A stretch of 64,000 nucleotides of DNA, taken from assembly GCA_037127315.1 (NCBI GenBank), contig JBBBDQ010000913.1, positions 4,977,501 through 5,041,500 on the forward strand. The letters run 5' to 3'. The notes beneath the pieces were generated by a model. That model did not search any database and had not been told where the DNA came from. It worked only from the letters and a program-made list of their open reading frames with translations. The translations under genes and the position numbers were made by a program. This document shows positions 1 through 10,507 of this stretch, piece by piece; position 1 is the first letter of the stretch, and each line of letters starts with the position of its first letter. This stretch comes from Ascarosepion bandense. Its lineage: Eukaryota > Mollusca > Cephalopoda > Sepiida > Sepiidae.

Positions 1-130
1 CTGGTGAGAAACATAGCTGGTTAGACAAAAGAAATGGATTGATGTCTTTCCCAAGAGCATTTGTATGAAAGTGAATGCAACAAGCTATAGCAGGATAGAC
101 TGGGAACTTCAACACTGGAGGGCAACTTGT
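1..130 (-). mobile_element. Decayed tRNA-SINE remnant
   Basis: The stretch with 'catagctgg', 'atggattgatg', 'tttcccaagagcatttg' and 'gtgaatgcaa' matches, in order, the middle of the tRNA-derived SINE seen in full at 8577-8888 and 33678-33979. Neither the tRNA-like head nor the 3' end is recognisable. It is an old fragment cut by the window edge. Confidence 0.5.
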
Positions 131-1090
131 CTAAAAGAAAAATTATTCTGAATTCAAACCACTGAGAAAACAATAATAAATCACTCCACTATATTTTCCA
201 AAAAGTCATAAGAATTCACAGAAGGAATCAGGGAAGAGCCATCATGGCCTTCATCCTGAATGGTCATGTCATTAAAAATGAAACTAGCAAAAGAGATCAT
301 GCCAAGAGGAGAGATATATATAAAAAAAAAAAAAAGAATAAAAGATAAAATTTTCAAATTTATCAAATAGAGATAGTAAACAATGTAAAGGAATGGCACA
401 GAATATCAGATGCTAAGCAAAAATATTAGAATGAAAAGCAAGCTAACAAAAGATGAATATCTCAACTAGATGTGTGCAGAGATAGAAATACTATGGCACA
501 CAGATATAGCAGGCATGCATAAAAAAGATAACACATATAGTAGGAAAGAAAAAATGAATGCATACAATCGAAAAAAATGAACAGCTATAACTAAAAAAGA
601 ATACATCATCAGTATCTTCTATAACAACAGAAGAGAGAAAACCTACAATCAGGGCCAGCATGTACTATCCTCAAACTCCCCAACTAAAGGAAGGAGCCTG
701 ATTGAGGACCTCAAGCAGTGCTTTATAACTCCTGCTATCTGATTAACATTTGCTTTTTTTCTATTTAAATTTGTTACAAATTAAACTGAGCACAATGACG
801 ATTAAAGAATGAAAAGATTTTCACAGATTTTGACATCATTCTGGGCTTTTTTCTTTTTTACAGACAAATCCATGAATTTGTTTTGCTCATGATAAGTCTC
901 AGAAAAACACAACATAATATTCAATATTTTTTTTTATCCCTAATTCTTTCGCTTTTCAACAAGAAAAATTTTAAGTTGATGTTAAAAATTGCCACAAAAT
1001 ATTGTTGATTTATTTGAGATGGAAAGATCAATTATGATATTGATATTATTCATATTTATATACATTGTATATTTTTTTCAATTTTTCTAT
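131..1090. other. AT-rich DNA, nothing recognised
   Basis: No coding, RNA or repeat signature could be supported here. The short open frames on both strands are rich in Phe, Ile, Tyr and Lys, as expected from AT-rich DNA, and have no domain signature. Confidence 0.6.
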
Positions 1091-1094
1091 CTGA

Positions 1095-3117
1095 AGATGC
1101 ATAGGCACCTTTTTGCCTCTGCTCGTAATAAGTGCAAGAGGATCCTAATTGATGCTAAGCGGTTGTTTGCTGACAGAATGAAGCAGCATATAGCATTCTG
1201 AAAGTTTGGCTCCAAAGACTACTGGCGGCTCTGTAAAAATGTGTTAAACAACGGCAAGCCCTCAATCAATAAATTTGAGAACCTCACATCTTCAGCAGAC
1301 ACGGCTGAGTGCTTGGCTTACAGATTCTCCACCAACTCAACATTTGATTTGTCTGGGGTATCTGTACCCGACTTCCCACCTAGAACTGAGGCTCAACTGA
1401 GTGACATTCACATTACCCCTCACTGGTATCTAGCATAATTTCAAAACTTGACCCCCGTAAGGCAAGCAAAGGTGACAGAATTCCAATCATCGGCCCGAAG
1501 AAATGTGCCTCTGAACTCTCCTCTGTCCTCTCCAAACTCTACAACTACTGCCTCTGCTTTTTTGCTATCCTGCCTGCTGGAAGTCCTCCTCTGTGGTTCC
1601 TGTATTTTAAGAACTCTGGAGAACCCTCGGACCCTTCTAATTATTGTCCTATCAACCTCCTACTGATTTTTGGCAAAGTGTTCAAAGTGATTATCAATGC
1701 TGAAGTGATTCAACATCTTTCAGCCTCTTCTCCGATAAACAGTATGGTTTCTGCTTCATCAGGTCTACTGCTGACATGCTAATGACCATCACAGAGTATA
1801 TATACCAAACTCTCAATAAGAACAGTGAAGCTGGAGCTGTTGCCCTTGATATCTTCAAAGCATTTCACAGAGTTTAGCTTGCTGGCCTTCTATGCAAGCT
1901 ACAGGGCTATGGTATAACTGGACACATTTGATCTAATCCAGTCATTCTTTTCAAATCACATAATGAAGGAAGTAGTGAATGGGCATGCTTCCAGATACTA
2001 TCATACAAACATGGATGTCTCTCAAAGCTTTACTTTAGGTCTTACACTTTTTTTTATCTTCATCAACAATCTCCCTCATGTAATCAGATCCCAAGTAGAC
2101 ATCTAGGCTGACAACACCACCATTTATTCCGGCTTCAATGAGAAATCTGCTGAGGATGACAAAGCAAACCTCACTGCTGATCTTGAAAAGGAATACAATC
2201 TGTGGCGGATTGGGGTAAGAAATGGCTTGTAAATTTTAATGATTCCAAAATGAAGCTGATATCCTTTAACCACCATAGACAATCTTTCCTACCCGCCATC
2301 ATCACGGCTCAGGCTAATCTCCCTAAATGTAAAATACTGCACCTCCTTGGCCTAACTTCCTCAGCTCACCTCAAGTGAAATGATCAAATTAAATCTATAG
2401 CTAAATTTGCAGCTAGGAAGGTTGGTTAACTGTGTAGGGCCAGGAAGTTTTTCTCATCTGAATCCATCTTGCATAGATGTAAATCTACCATCCGCCCATG
2501 CATTGAATACTGCTGTCACATCTGGTTGAGTGTCTCTGCTATTCATCTCAGGGTTCTTAACAAAATCCAATGGAGAATCCGCAATGTAATCAATCCTGAC
2601 CTGGTAGCTCAACTTCAGTCACTTTCTCACCAACGTAATGTGGCTTCCCTCTGTCTCTTCTACAAATACTTTCATGGCATCTGCTCTGATGATTTTAGCC
2701 CCCTGGTGCCCCTCTGCATGAATTTACTCAAGTTACAAGACTAGCAACTTTTTTGCAGTGAAACCAATCAAATGTAACCGCAACTTCTACTCTACCAGCT
2801 TCTTTTCTTGCACTTTCTGCCTGTGGAATTCCCTTCCATACACTTGCTTCCCTGACAGCTATGATCTCCAAAAATTTAAATGCAATGTCAATTGCTATCT
2901 CTTATCTTCTTTACTCACATCCTTTCCCTGACAACCCTTGTATCATGTTCTTCCTTTCCATTCTATTCTCACACAGCTCTCTTCACACCAGTGTTCTCAT
3001 ACTTTTCTTATCCATTCTGACACCCTTGGGAACTTGCTCCTCTTTTTCGTCACTCTCGTCTCGTGTAACCCCCTGTGCACCAGTGGCAGTCCTGCCTTGC
3101 TTGAAGTGAAATGATTA
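1095..3117 (+). pseudogene. CR1/Jockey-like LINE, 5'-truncated, dead (copy A)
   Basis: This is the longest LINE copy in the window: the endonuclease-RT linker, the reverse transcriptase and the C-terminal region of a non-LTR ORF2, read across several frames. Recognisable blocks are the linker ending near 1200; DPSNY-like and 'FGKVF' (about 1648-1690); a 'STADMLMTITEYIYQTLN' block (about 1755-1815); 'ALDIFKAFHRV' (about 1840-1875); a degraded catalytic box near 2100-2130; and the C-terminal 'CRARKFFSSESILH' to 'KFKCNVN' region (2435-2900). The catalytic YADD is ruined: Tyr is a stop codon and the second Asp is Asn. Frameshifts and stops are frequent. The 3' end 'gtgaaatgatta' abuts the Helitron at 3118. 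It is a DNA fossil, not a gene. Confidence 0.85.
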
Positions 3118-3635
3118 TCTAAACTTATTTATAAATGAAACTTTTTGTGTGTGTGTGTCCGTTACCTATAGAATCTGAAACGGCTGAACTGATTTTCTTG
3201 AAAATTTACAGTTGTACTATAAGTATCTGCGAGTGTTCTTAGCTAGGTTTTGTGTCAAGTTACCCCCAATAAATATTGAAAATCGATAATCGAAAAAAAT
3301 TGGTTTATAGAAGGAGTGGTCCAATTTTAATCAAATTTGACACACTCATAGACAAAGACATAAGAAATGATATTCAGAAGTTTCAAGGTTGTAGTTCTTA
3401 CAATAGTGCAGAAAATCGATAATATATATATATATATATATATAAAAGGCAAGATGTTTGTGTGTGTCTGTTTATCTGCCTGTATGTCCTTTATACAAAT
3501 CCACAATTTTTATCAGATTCTCACCAAACTTCACACAAATATTCTTTAGGCTGAGGCTGAGTCTGAGTTCCAGGACCAATTGGATTAGTTTTAAAGCTTT
3601 CATTACTCCCGAGCAACGCCAAGCTATACTGCTAG
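3118..3635 (+). mobile_element. Non-autonomous Helitron (copy H1)
   Basis: It begins TCTAAACTTATTTATAAA after a host A and ends in CTAG followed by a host T. A short GC stem (CCCG...; paired in better copies as CCCG/CGGG) lies about 12 bases before the end. A 5' TC, a 3' CTRR with an upstream hairpin, and insertion between A and T without target duplication are the Helitron hallmarks. The middle holds a GT-rich tract near 3145 and a (TA)n tract at 3421-3446. No Rep/helicase coding capacity is present, so it depends on an autonomous partner. The 518-bp copy sits directly on the 3' end of the preceding LINE. Confidence 0.8.
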
Positions 3636-4425
3636 TCATGGATAAATAGAATCTCTTCAGCCTTGGTTGGTAATCAATTTAAAAAAAGGTCAACGCTGAA
3701 TTCAAAATTAATTGGTGTGCTCATGGGTAAATAAATACTCTTCAGCCTTGGTTGGCAACCAGTCCAGACATGTTAACTCAAGAGAAACACCCGTATGTTC
3801 AGCTCTAAAAAACAGACAGTGATGAAATTTTGAAGTTATGTAGGTTGCACTATCTGCCACAGACAGAAATAGCCTTATACATCTTTTTAAAAATAAGAGT
3901 CAAAATTTAATATTAAAAACAATTATAGAGACTTAAAACAAAAATAACAGAAAAAAATTCCAGTTAGATCCAGAAGCAGAAGGAAATGAAAAAAAAAAAA
4001 TTAGATGCCCTAGGTTTAAACAAACACCAGCTGGGAGAGAAGAGAAATTAAAAGCTTCTATTCCTGAGACACTGTAATCTTTCGGGGATAAAATTAAAGA
4101 GAGAGAAAGGGGGTGGAGGTCAGAGGTTATCAGTTTTGAGTTGTCAATGGAAAGCACCACAAAGAGGGCTTCTGGTTATTTGCTGTCTGCAAATCAACTT
4201 GGTAATAATTTGCACCCCACTTGACACCACTGACAATTCTGAGGACATTTTGGAAAAGAACTTAAAAATGGAATTTCATTTACATTCTGTATAAGATTTA
4301 TAAAAAAAAAAAAAAAATGAAGTAAGCAAATATAAATTAGGAAACAAGCCAGTACTGCAAGATTGGAGACAAAATGGAAACACTTGCTCAGACAATGTTT
4401 TTCATCTCATCATGTCAAGCATCTT
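3636..4425. other. Mostly unassigned DNA with SINE scraps
   Basis: Two scraps containing 'cagccttggttgg' (about 3658-3675 and 3740-3762) match the middle of the local tRNA-SINE. The rest, including the AT-rich purine stretch 3900-4330, shows nothing I can name. Confidence 0.45.
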
Positions 4426-4429
4426 TGTT

Positions 4430-4570
4430 GAGTGATTTGTTTTTATGACTTATCAACCCTTTGCAAGATATTTAAAGCAAGAAAAGATTTTTTAGATTGT
4501 AAGAATTTTTTTTATAAATAATAATTTAGTGAAACAAGTATTACTAATTAACCCATAGCTGGGAGAGAAG
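4430..4570 (+). repeat. Dispersed repeat also at 52915-53060
   Basis: The run with 'gacttatcaaccctttgcaag', 'atttaaagc' and 'ttaacccatagctggg' has a diverged copy at 52915-53060 in the same orientation. The right end resembles SINE sequence. No coding signal. Confidence 0.5.
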
Positions 4571-4996
4571 AATTGAATTCTTATCTTTTTCAAGGTTATT
4601 TGTGCCAAAGCTACAATGAACTTAGCTCCCTGGTGCCCCCTATATATGAATTTACTCAAGCCACAAGATTAGCAACTAAGCCCCACTCTTTTACTGTGAA
4701 ACCAATAAAATATAAAGGCAAATTCTACTCAAACAGCTTCTTTTCTCATATTTCCCACCTGTGGAATTCCCTTCTGTATACGTGCATTCCCAACCGCTAC
4801 AATCTCCAAGAATTTAAATGTAAAGTCAATAGTCATCTCCTATCTCACTAACTTGCATCCTCTCTCTCACGCTCCTTTCTCTGTCCACTCCACTCTCATC
4901 AGTATTCTCATCCTTCTCTTACCCTTTTCCTGACACCTCCTATAACCTGTCACTCTTTCTCATGACTTTCTTCCTTGCTTGGTGCGATATGATTAT
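4571..4996 (+). mobile_element. CR1/Jockey-like LINE 3' end (copy B)
   Basis: A 5'-truncated copy of the same LINE as copy A. The frame at 4573-4851 reads the C-terminal segment with 'SSLVPPIYEFTQATRLATKP' and 'SHLWNSL'. The 3' untranslated part with the 'cttgcttggtgcgatatgatta' end is present. No reverse transcriptase domain remains. Confidence 0.8.
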
Positions 4997-5309
4997 AAAA
5001 AAAAGTAAATATATCAAACTGATCAGAAATCAGAACTCGATTCTCCAGTTAATGAATCTAAGCCATTATTCATTACAATAACCAGTGTTTCAAATGATGA
5101 GGCATAAACTTGCAGACATCTTCAGGTCAGAATAGGAAACAAACCCATGTATAAGCAAAGTACATTGGGATTTTGAGAAAGAGGTGATAAATGACGTTAT
5201 CAGATGCTATGGCCAGAAAGTTTATTTTTTGTATTGAAGTCGTTAATGTCTGCTGGACTTGAAATGATCCCACTCTGAGTCGTGCTCCATTTTTCTACCT
5301 CGGTTTTTA

Positions 5310-5720
5310 TATCGCATTGTGCTACTGCGGCTTTTGCAATGAACATAGCATCCCTGTGTCTTGTCTGCAAATATTTTCATGGCAACTGCTCTGATGAGCT
5401 TTTTCTCTGGTGCCACATCCATGTGGATTTAAGTGTGCTACTAGATTGGCATGTAGGTCTCAACCTTTAACTATTAAAATAGTTAAATGCAATTGCCAAT
5501 TCTACTTCAACAGTTTTTTTTTCTCGCACTTCCTGGCTGTGGAACTCCTTTCTGTTTACTGCTTCCCTAAAAATTTAAATACAATGTCAATTTCTACCTT
5601 CTCAAATCCTGCTCATGTTTTATTCTTTCAATAACCCTTGTATCTAGTCTTTTCTACCACTGTAACCCAATGCACAATAGTGCCAGTCCCACCTTGCTTA
5701 AGGTGAAATAATTAAAATGA
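5310..5720 (+). mobile_element. CR1/Jockey-like LINE 3' end (copy C)
   Basis: Contains the C-terminal LINE blocks 'ASLCLVCKYFHGNCSDEL' (5345-5400) and the following 'LWNS'-type block, then the 3' untranslated region ending 'ccttgcttaaggtgaaataatta'. Frames are broken. The copy is 5'-truncated and more diverged than copy A. Confidence 0.75.
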
Positions 5721-5899
5721 AAAAAATAACTGTATTTGACTGTAGAAAATTGTCAGATCAGGGATCTTTTTATGCCTTTTCTTTGTAAGGAATTTTTTTC
5801 TTTTCTAATTTCACAATTTGTTTTTAAAACGATTACTTATTCACTTAATAGTTATTTTATTTTCTCACCTTATTCACAAACTGCCTATGATATCAATCA

Positions 5900-6135
5900 A
5901 CTGGCACATCTTCCCACCTGTGGAACTCCCTTCAGTATAGTTCCTTCTTTGATAACTACAATCTCCAAAAGTTTAAAGGCAACAACAATTCCCATTTCAT
6001 ACCTTCCTAAATCCCATCCATCTATCCTTTAACAGGCATCCCCTCTATCTAAATGTTTTCTCTGACTGTATCCCCCTGCACACCAGTGGCAATTCAGCCT
6101 TGCATGGGATGAAATGTTTATAAAAACAAAAAAAT
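5900..6135 (+). mobile_element. Short LINE 3' end inserted in repeat R (copy D)
   Basis: It reads the LINE segment 'CGTPFSIVP...' (a degenerate LWNSLP block), then the 3' region with 'caccagtggcaattcagccttgcatgggatgaaatg'. It is flanked by 'atatcaatcaactg' and 'atatcaactg', a probable imperfect target duplication. The paralogous repeat at 9340-9370 has no insertion at this place. Confidence 0.7.
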
Positions 6136-6246
6136 ATCAACTGATTGTGGGAGTTGGACAGATTAACAAAGGAACAAAGAATTAGAATGGTCTTATAGAA
6201 TTTTATTCAAATGAAACTTGATAATAAACAAACACCAACATATATA

Positions 6247-6757
6247 TTTAAACTTATTTATAAATGGAACTTTGTGTGTGTGTGTGTGTGTGTGTGTGTA
6301 TCTCCGTTACCTCCTGACTCCGAAACAGCTGAACTGATTTTCTTGAAAATTTACACTGTTGTACTATAAGTGTCTGCGAGTGTTCTTAGCTAAGTTTTGT
6401 GTTGAATTACCCCCCCGATAAATATCGAAAATCAATAATCGAAAAAATCGGGTTATAGAAGGAGTGGTCCGATTTTAATCAAATTTGATACACTCATAGA
6501 CAAAGACATAAGAAACGATATTCAGAAGTTTCAAGGTTGAAGTTCTTACAATAGTGCAAAAAATTTGATATCGATACCAGGAAATCAAAATTTGACTTAC
6601 ATCAATTCATTTTTCTTTCAGTCTACGGTTTCGCTTTAACTGGAAACAACTATTGCTTTTTAGTCTTTCGTGCCAACGTCCAGAGTCTGAGCTCCAGGAG
6701 CATGGATTAGTTTTAAAGCATTCATTACACCTGAGCAACGCCGGGCTATACTGCTAG
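6247..6757 (+). mobile_element. Non-autonomous Helitron (copy H2)
   Basis: Starts TTTAAACTTATTTATAAATGG (the 5' TC mutated to TT) after A. Ends CTAG before T, with the 3' hairpin CC(T)G...CGGG intact in 'ctgagcaacgccgggctata'. A (GT)n tract lies at 6273-6300. Unlike H1 it lacks the 'aaaaggcaagatg' middle and carries instead the 'gatatcgataccaggaaatc' segment shared with copies H3 and H7. The paralogous empty site near 9995-10000 supports both boundaries. Confidence 0.85.
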
Positions 6758-6974
6758 TAAATTTATATAATGAAACTAAGGCCTGCGATTCAATTTTCAA
6801 TTTTCAGTCACACTTCACAGAAACACATTAACCTTTAACGTTGTGTTAATTCTCACAATATGTCCAACACAATCAAGAGAAAAGAACGTGACACTCTTCC
6901 TTCTAAACTTAGACTTATTAACACATTTTGATTTGAAGTCAGTTATTATTCATTTTATTTGTATTATTTACAGT

Positions 6975-8235
6975 TGCAATGTAAAAAGGTTACTGAATGA
7001 GAAATAACCAAAGTGGTGGCTAAAAAATGAAATAGTAATCTTTATGCCATCAATAAAATACAAATATATTGAAACGATAACTGACAAATGAGTATAGATA
7101 TTGTTGTAACCTAAAAAGGTTACTGAATGAGAAATAACCAAAGTGGTGGCTAGAAAATGAAATAGTAATCTTTATGCCATCAATAAAATACAAATATATT
7201 GAAACGATAACTGACAAATGAGTATAGATATTGTTGTAACCTAAAAAGGTTACTGAATGAGAAATAACCAAAGTGGTGGCTAGAAAATGAAATAGTAATC
7301 TTTATGCCATCAATAAAATACAAATATATTGAAACGATAACAGACAAATGAGTATAGATATTGTTGTAACCTAAAAAGGTTACTGAATGAGAAATAACCA
7401 AAGTGGTGGCTAGAAAATGAAATAGTAATCTTTATGCCATCAATAAAATACAAATATATTGAAACGATAACAGACATATCAGAATAGACATTGTTGTAAC
7501 CTAAAAAGGTTCTGAATGAGAAATAACCAAAACAGAGGTTAGAAAATGAAACAATAATCTTTTTAATAACAGCAACATACAAATATATTGAAACAATAAC
7601 TGACAAATGAGTATAGATATTGTTGTAACCTAAAAAGGTCACTGAATGAGAAATAACCAATACGGAGGTTTGAAAATGAAATAGTAATCTTTATGCCATC
7701 AATAAAATACAAATATATTGAAACGATAACAGACATATCAGAATAGATATTGTTGTAACCTTAAAAAGTTTTGAATGAGAAATAACCAAAACAGAGGTTG
7801 GAAAATGAAATAGTAATCTTTTTAACTTCAGCAACATACAAATATATTGAAACGATAACTGACATATCATTATAGATATTGTTGTAACTTAAAAAGGTTA
7901 CTGAATGAGAAATAACCAAAACAGAGTTTGGAAAATTAAATAGTATTCTTTATGCCATCAATAAAATACAAATATATTGAAACGATAACTGACATATCAT
8001 TATAGATATTGTTGTAACCTAAAAATGTTCTGAATGAGAAATAACCAAAACAGAGGTTGGAAAATGAAATAATAATCTTTTTAATAACAGCAACATACAA
8101 ATATATCGAAATAATAACTGACATATCATTATAGATATTGTTGTAACTTAAAAAGGTTACTGAATGAGAAATAACCCAAACGGAGGTTGGAAAATTAAAT
8201 AGTATTCTTTATAACATCAACAAAATAAAATACTC
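6975..8235. repeat. Tandem array, ~130-bp unit, about ten copies
   Basis: The block 'tactgaatgagaaataacc' recurs with a period of 130 at 6991, 7121, 7251 and 7381, then at 129-131 further right. The first four units are nearly identical and the right half is more diverged. Open frames of 62-116 codons on the minus strand simply follow the repeat and change frame, because 130 is not a multiple of three. I treat it as a satellite-like array, not as a repeat protein. Confidence 0.9.
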
Positions 8236-8576
8236 ACCAGCTGTGTTATACAGATAACCACTTCTAGTGTTGAACTACTTGACAGCAATATAGATATTTC
8301 GCTGCCTCCCCACTTGAGACAAAATGTGGTACAAGGTCTTTTGGCCTTTTTAATGTAAGTAATTCGAGTCATATAGCTCAGGCAAAATTGAATGTCTATT
8401 TTTCCCCCAGACAAGTCTTTACTCTTTGGCAGAGCCTCATCTCTCAGACAGAGAGTCCAACAATGTCAGAATTGCATCTGAGAGACATTAATTGCTAGAC
8501 AGCAATGTAATTCCCCACCTCACAATAGTATCCAATGTATTTATGAGGATTGTAACATACCCACTAATGTTCATAG

Positions 8577-8888
8577 GTCAGTCAGTGAAGTGCCATACGT
8601 TCTACACGGTTGGGTGATCATGTCTCTCGAAAGAGACATGACTGACTGGGCAGAAGATTATCCCGCAGTAGGTTGCCATTACTTTCTGTGGTAGACTGGT
8701 TGCCAACCAAGGCTATAGAACCCAATCTGTCCTGTTATTTAACCCATAACTGGGAGGAATAGCCGGATTAATACCTTTCCCAAGGGTATTTGCGTGTAAG
8801 TGAATGCAATGAATTCAGCTGGAATTCAAACTCGGCTCCCCGATTTGTCATTCCGAGCCGATATTCAATGCACCACAATGCACATCCT
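8577..8888 (-). mobile_element. Full-length tRNA-derived SINE (S1)
   Basis: On the minus strand the element starts 'aggatgtgcattgtggtgca' with an A-box-like stretch, then the B-box-like 'gagtttgaattcc'. This tRNA-like head is followed by a body with 'cccttgggaaaggtattaat', 'gggttaaataacaggacag' and 'aaccagtctacc', ending 'cacttcactgactgac'. It is about 310 bp. The family recurs at 12515, 14616, 33376, 33678, 39192, 41137, 54772 and 58853. Cephalopod OR/OK SINEs are tRNA-derived in the same way, but I cannot assign the named family. Confidence 0.85.
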
Positions 8889-8975
8889 CTAGGTACATAT
8901 AACATTATTCTGTCTTAAGTGTTCTATTCTACAATCCATGTAAAAAAAAAACAAAAAAAAACTAGTTCCCTTATA

Positions 8976-9113
8976 CAGTGAGACTCGGATATAATAGAGA
9001 TTTTCTCTGGTCACAAATTAGAGCCTGTGGTAATGTGTATAAAACAGACAAAACCAGGATATAACAGAACTTTTATCCGGTCCTGACAACTCTTTTATAT
9101 CAGGGTTACACTG
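8976..9113. mobile_element. Short TA-flanked MITE
   Basis: Imperfect 19-bp terminal inverted repeats, CAGTGAGACTCGGATATAA and CAGTGTAACCCTGATATAA (15 of 19 identical), are flanked by TA on both sides. Length is 138 bp with no coding capacity. TA target and CAGTG ends suggest a pogo- or Tc1-type non-autonomous element. Confidence 0.75.
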
Positions 9114-9266
9114 TATTAGTTTGATCTAAGGATATCTATATGAAGCCAAACTTTCTAACCCTGAAGCAGTAATGGTCTATTGTTCATTCAAGCAGAAAGT
9201 AATAATGATATACTTCCAAATCATCAAATTGATGAGAAATATGTGAAAGTAGCTAAATTGCTTCGA

Positions 9267-10225
9267 AACAACTTAATTATTCATTCCTATCTACTTTATT
9301 GTCACCTTTATTTTGTTTTCTCACCTCACTCACAAACTGCCTACAATATGTGTTAACTGTTTTTTAACATTATGGGAACTGGATAGATCGATAAACAATG
9401 AATTGGAAGAGCCTGATGGAATTTTAAGTTTGAGTTTTGTTTAACGGCATATCAACCTCTGTGGATTATCTAATGCCAAAAAGGTGGGGTTTTAAGGTAT
9501 TTTTTTTAATGTTCAGTTATAATGAAAAGGTTGATTTAGTCAGATTTTAATAAGAATTCTTTTGTTTTTATTCTTTTTTATTTTAGAAAACTGAAAATGT
9601 CTTCTAGTTTTGTATTCAAAAATGTTTCACTGATAATTTTTTTTTCCTTCAAAAATGTATTGTTGGTAATATTTTTCCTTCAAAACTGTATATTTTTCTA
9701 TAAAAGTCTATTTTTATGTATATATTTCTATAAAAGTGTATTTTATACTTTCATAGTGTTTTGACCCCAGTTTGGGGGTTAACAATTTGCCCATAGCTGG
9801 GGCCTTAACAGGTGATACCATCCTGGGTCAGGGTTGACCTGGGAACAACAGAAATTAAGAGGTGGTTCCATGCTCCTCACAACCTCCCAAGTAGAGGCCT
9901 TGCTGCCGGATGCAGTTTACCATCATGCCCAGGACCACTGATGGAATTTTATTAAGATAAAACTATAATAATAAACAACTACCAGCACATAACAATTTAT
10001 ATTATGAAACTAGGATTTGTGCTTCAATTTGCAATTTTCAGTTATGCTTCACTAAATTTAAATACACATTAGCCTTTAGCAACCCATTAATTCTCACAAT
10101 ATGTCCAACACCTTTATTAATTCAATATGTCTGACACCTTCAGCAGAGAACAACACCTATATCATAAGACTTCCTCCTTCCATACTTAGCAAACTTATTA
10201 ATACACATGGGTTTCAAGTTTGCTG
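9267..10225 (+). repeat. Second copy of repeat R, with one insertion
   Basis: Outer parts 9267-9426 and 9938-10225 align with the R copy at 5827-6940. The insert 9427-9937 is absent from that copy. It provides empty-site evidence for the LINE and Helitron in the other copy, and the reverse. Confidence 0.65.
9427..9937. mobile_element. 511-bp retroposon with 14-bp target duplication
   Basis: CTGATGGAATTTTA occurs exactly on both sides (9413-9426 and 9938-9951), and the paralogue of the flanks has a single site. The element starts near 'ttaacggcatatcaacc' and ends with a conserved GC-richer part ('gtgataccatcctgggtcagg' to 'catgcccaggacca'). Related copies lie at 43395-43855 (near full), 19425-19600 (GC-richer end) and 54575-54700 (other end). 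A long exact duplication indicates target-primed reverse transcription. No convincing tRNA promoter was found, so strand and class remain open. Confidence 0.75.
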
Positions 10226-10507
10226 CATTTACGATGTCAAACTGTCTGCTGTTAGATCCAACTAAATTTACTTTCATCATAGAAATGAACTTTGGACCAA
10301 TAGTTAGCCTTTCAAAGAATGCACTCTTCTGCATATTTGAGTCTAACCTTTTTTTTTTTTTTTTTATTTATGGCAGGTTGAGTAGATAGAAAACACACTT
10401 TCATTCCAAATTATATCAATCATTGGGTCAATATATGGAAGCTCAGTGCTTGGGTGAGAATAATCTTGAGCAAAATTCTTGAACATTCTTTACTCTGTGT
10501 CCCAAGA

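Larger units (their letters stand above)
5827..6940 (+). repeat. Ancient dispersed repeat R, interrupted twice
   Basis: The pieces 5827-5905, 6135-6246 and 6758-6940 align in order with 9267-9426 and 9938-10225. Shared landmarks are 'cacaaactgcct', 'gaattttatt', 'aaacaa.aaccagcacata', 'tatgaaact' and 'ttctcacaatatgtccaacac'. In this copy a LINE (5905-6135) and a Helitron (6247-6757) are inserted. In the other copy a different retroposon (9427-9937) is inserted. I cannot name the family. Confidence 0.65.

Noticed and set aside
2685..2700. CTGATGA in LINE copies (also near 5390)
   Set aside because: It encodes part of the conserved 'CSDEL/CSDDF' LINE peptide and has no GAAA at a suitable distance, so it is not a ribozyme.
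7050..8124. Chain of minus-strand frames of 62-116 codons with repeated peptides
   Set aside because: They follow the 130-bp tandem unit. The unit is not a multiple of three, so the frame changes between units, and composition is Phe/Ile/Tyr/Ser-rich. No start context or domain; best explained as satellite DNA.
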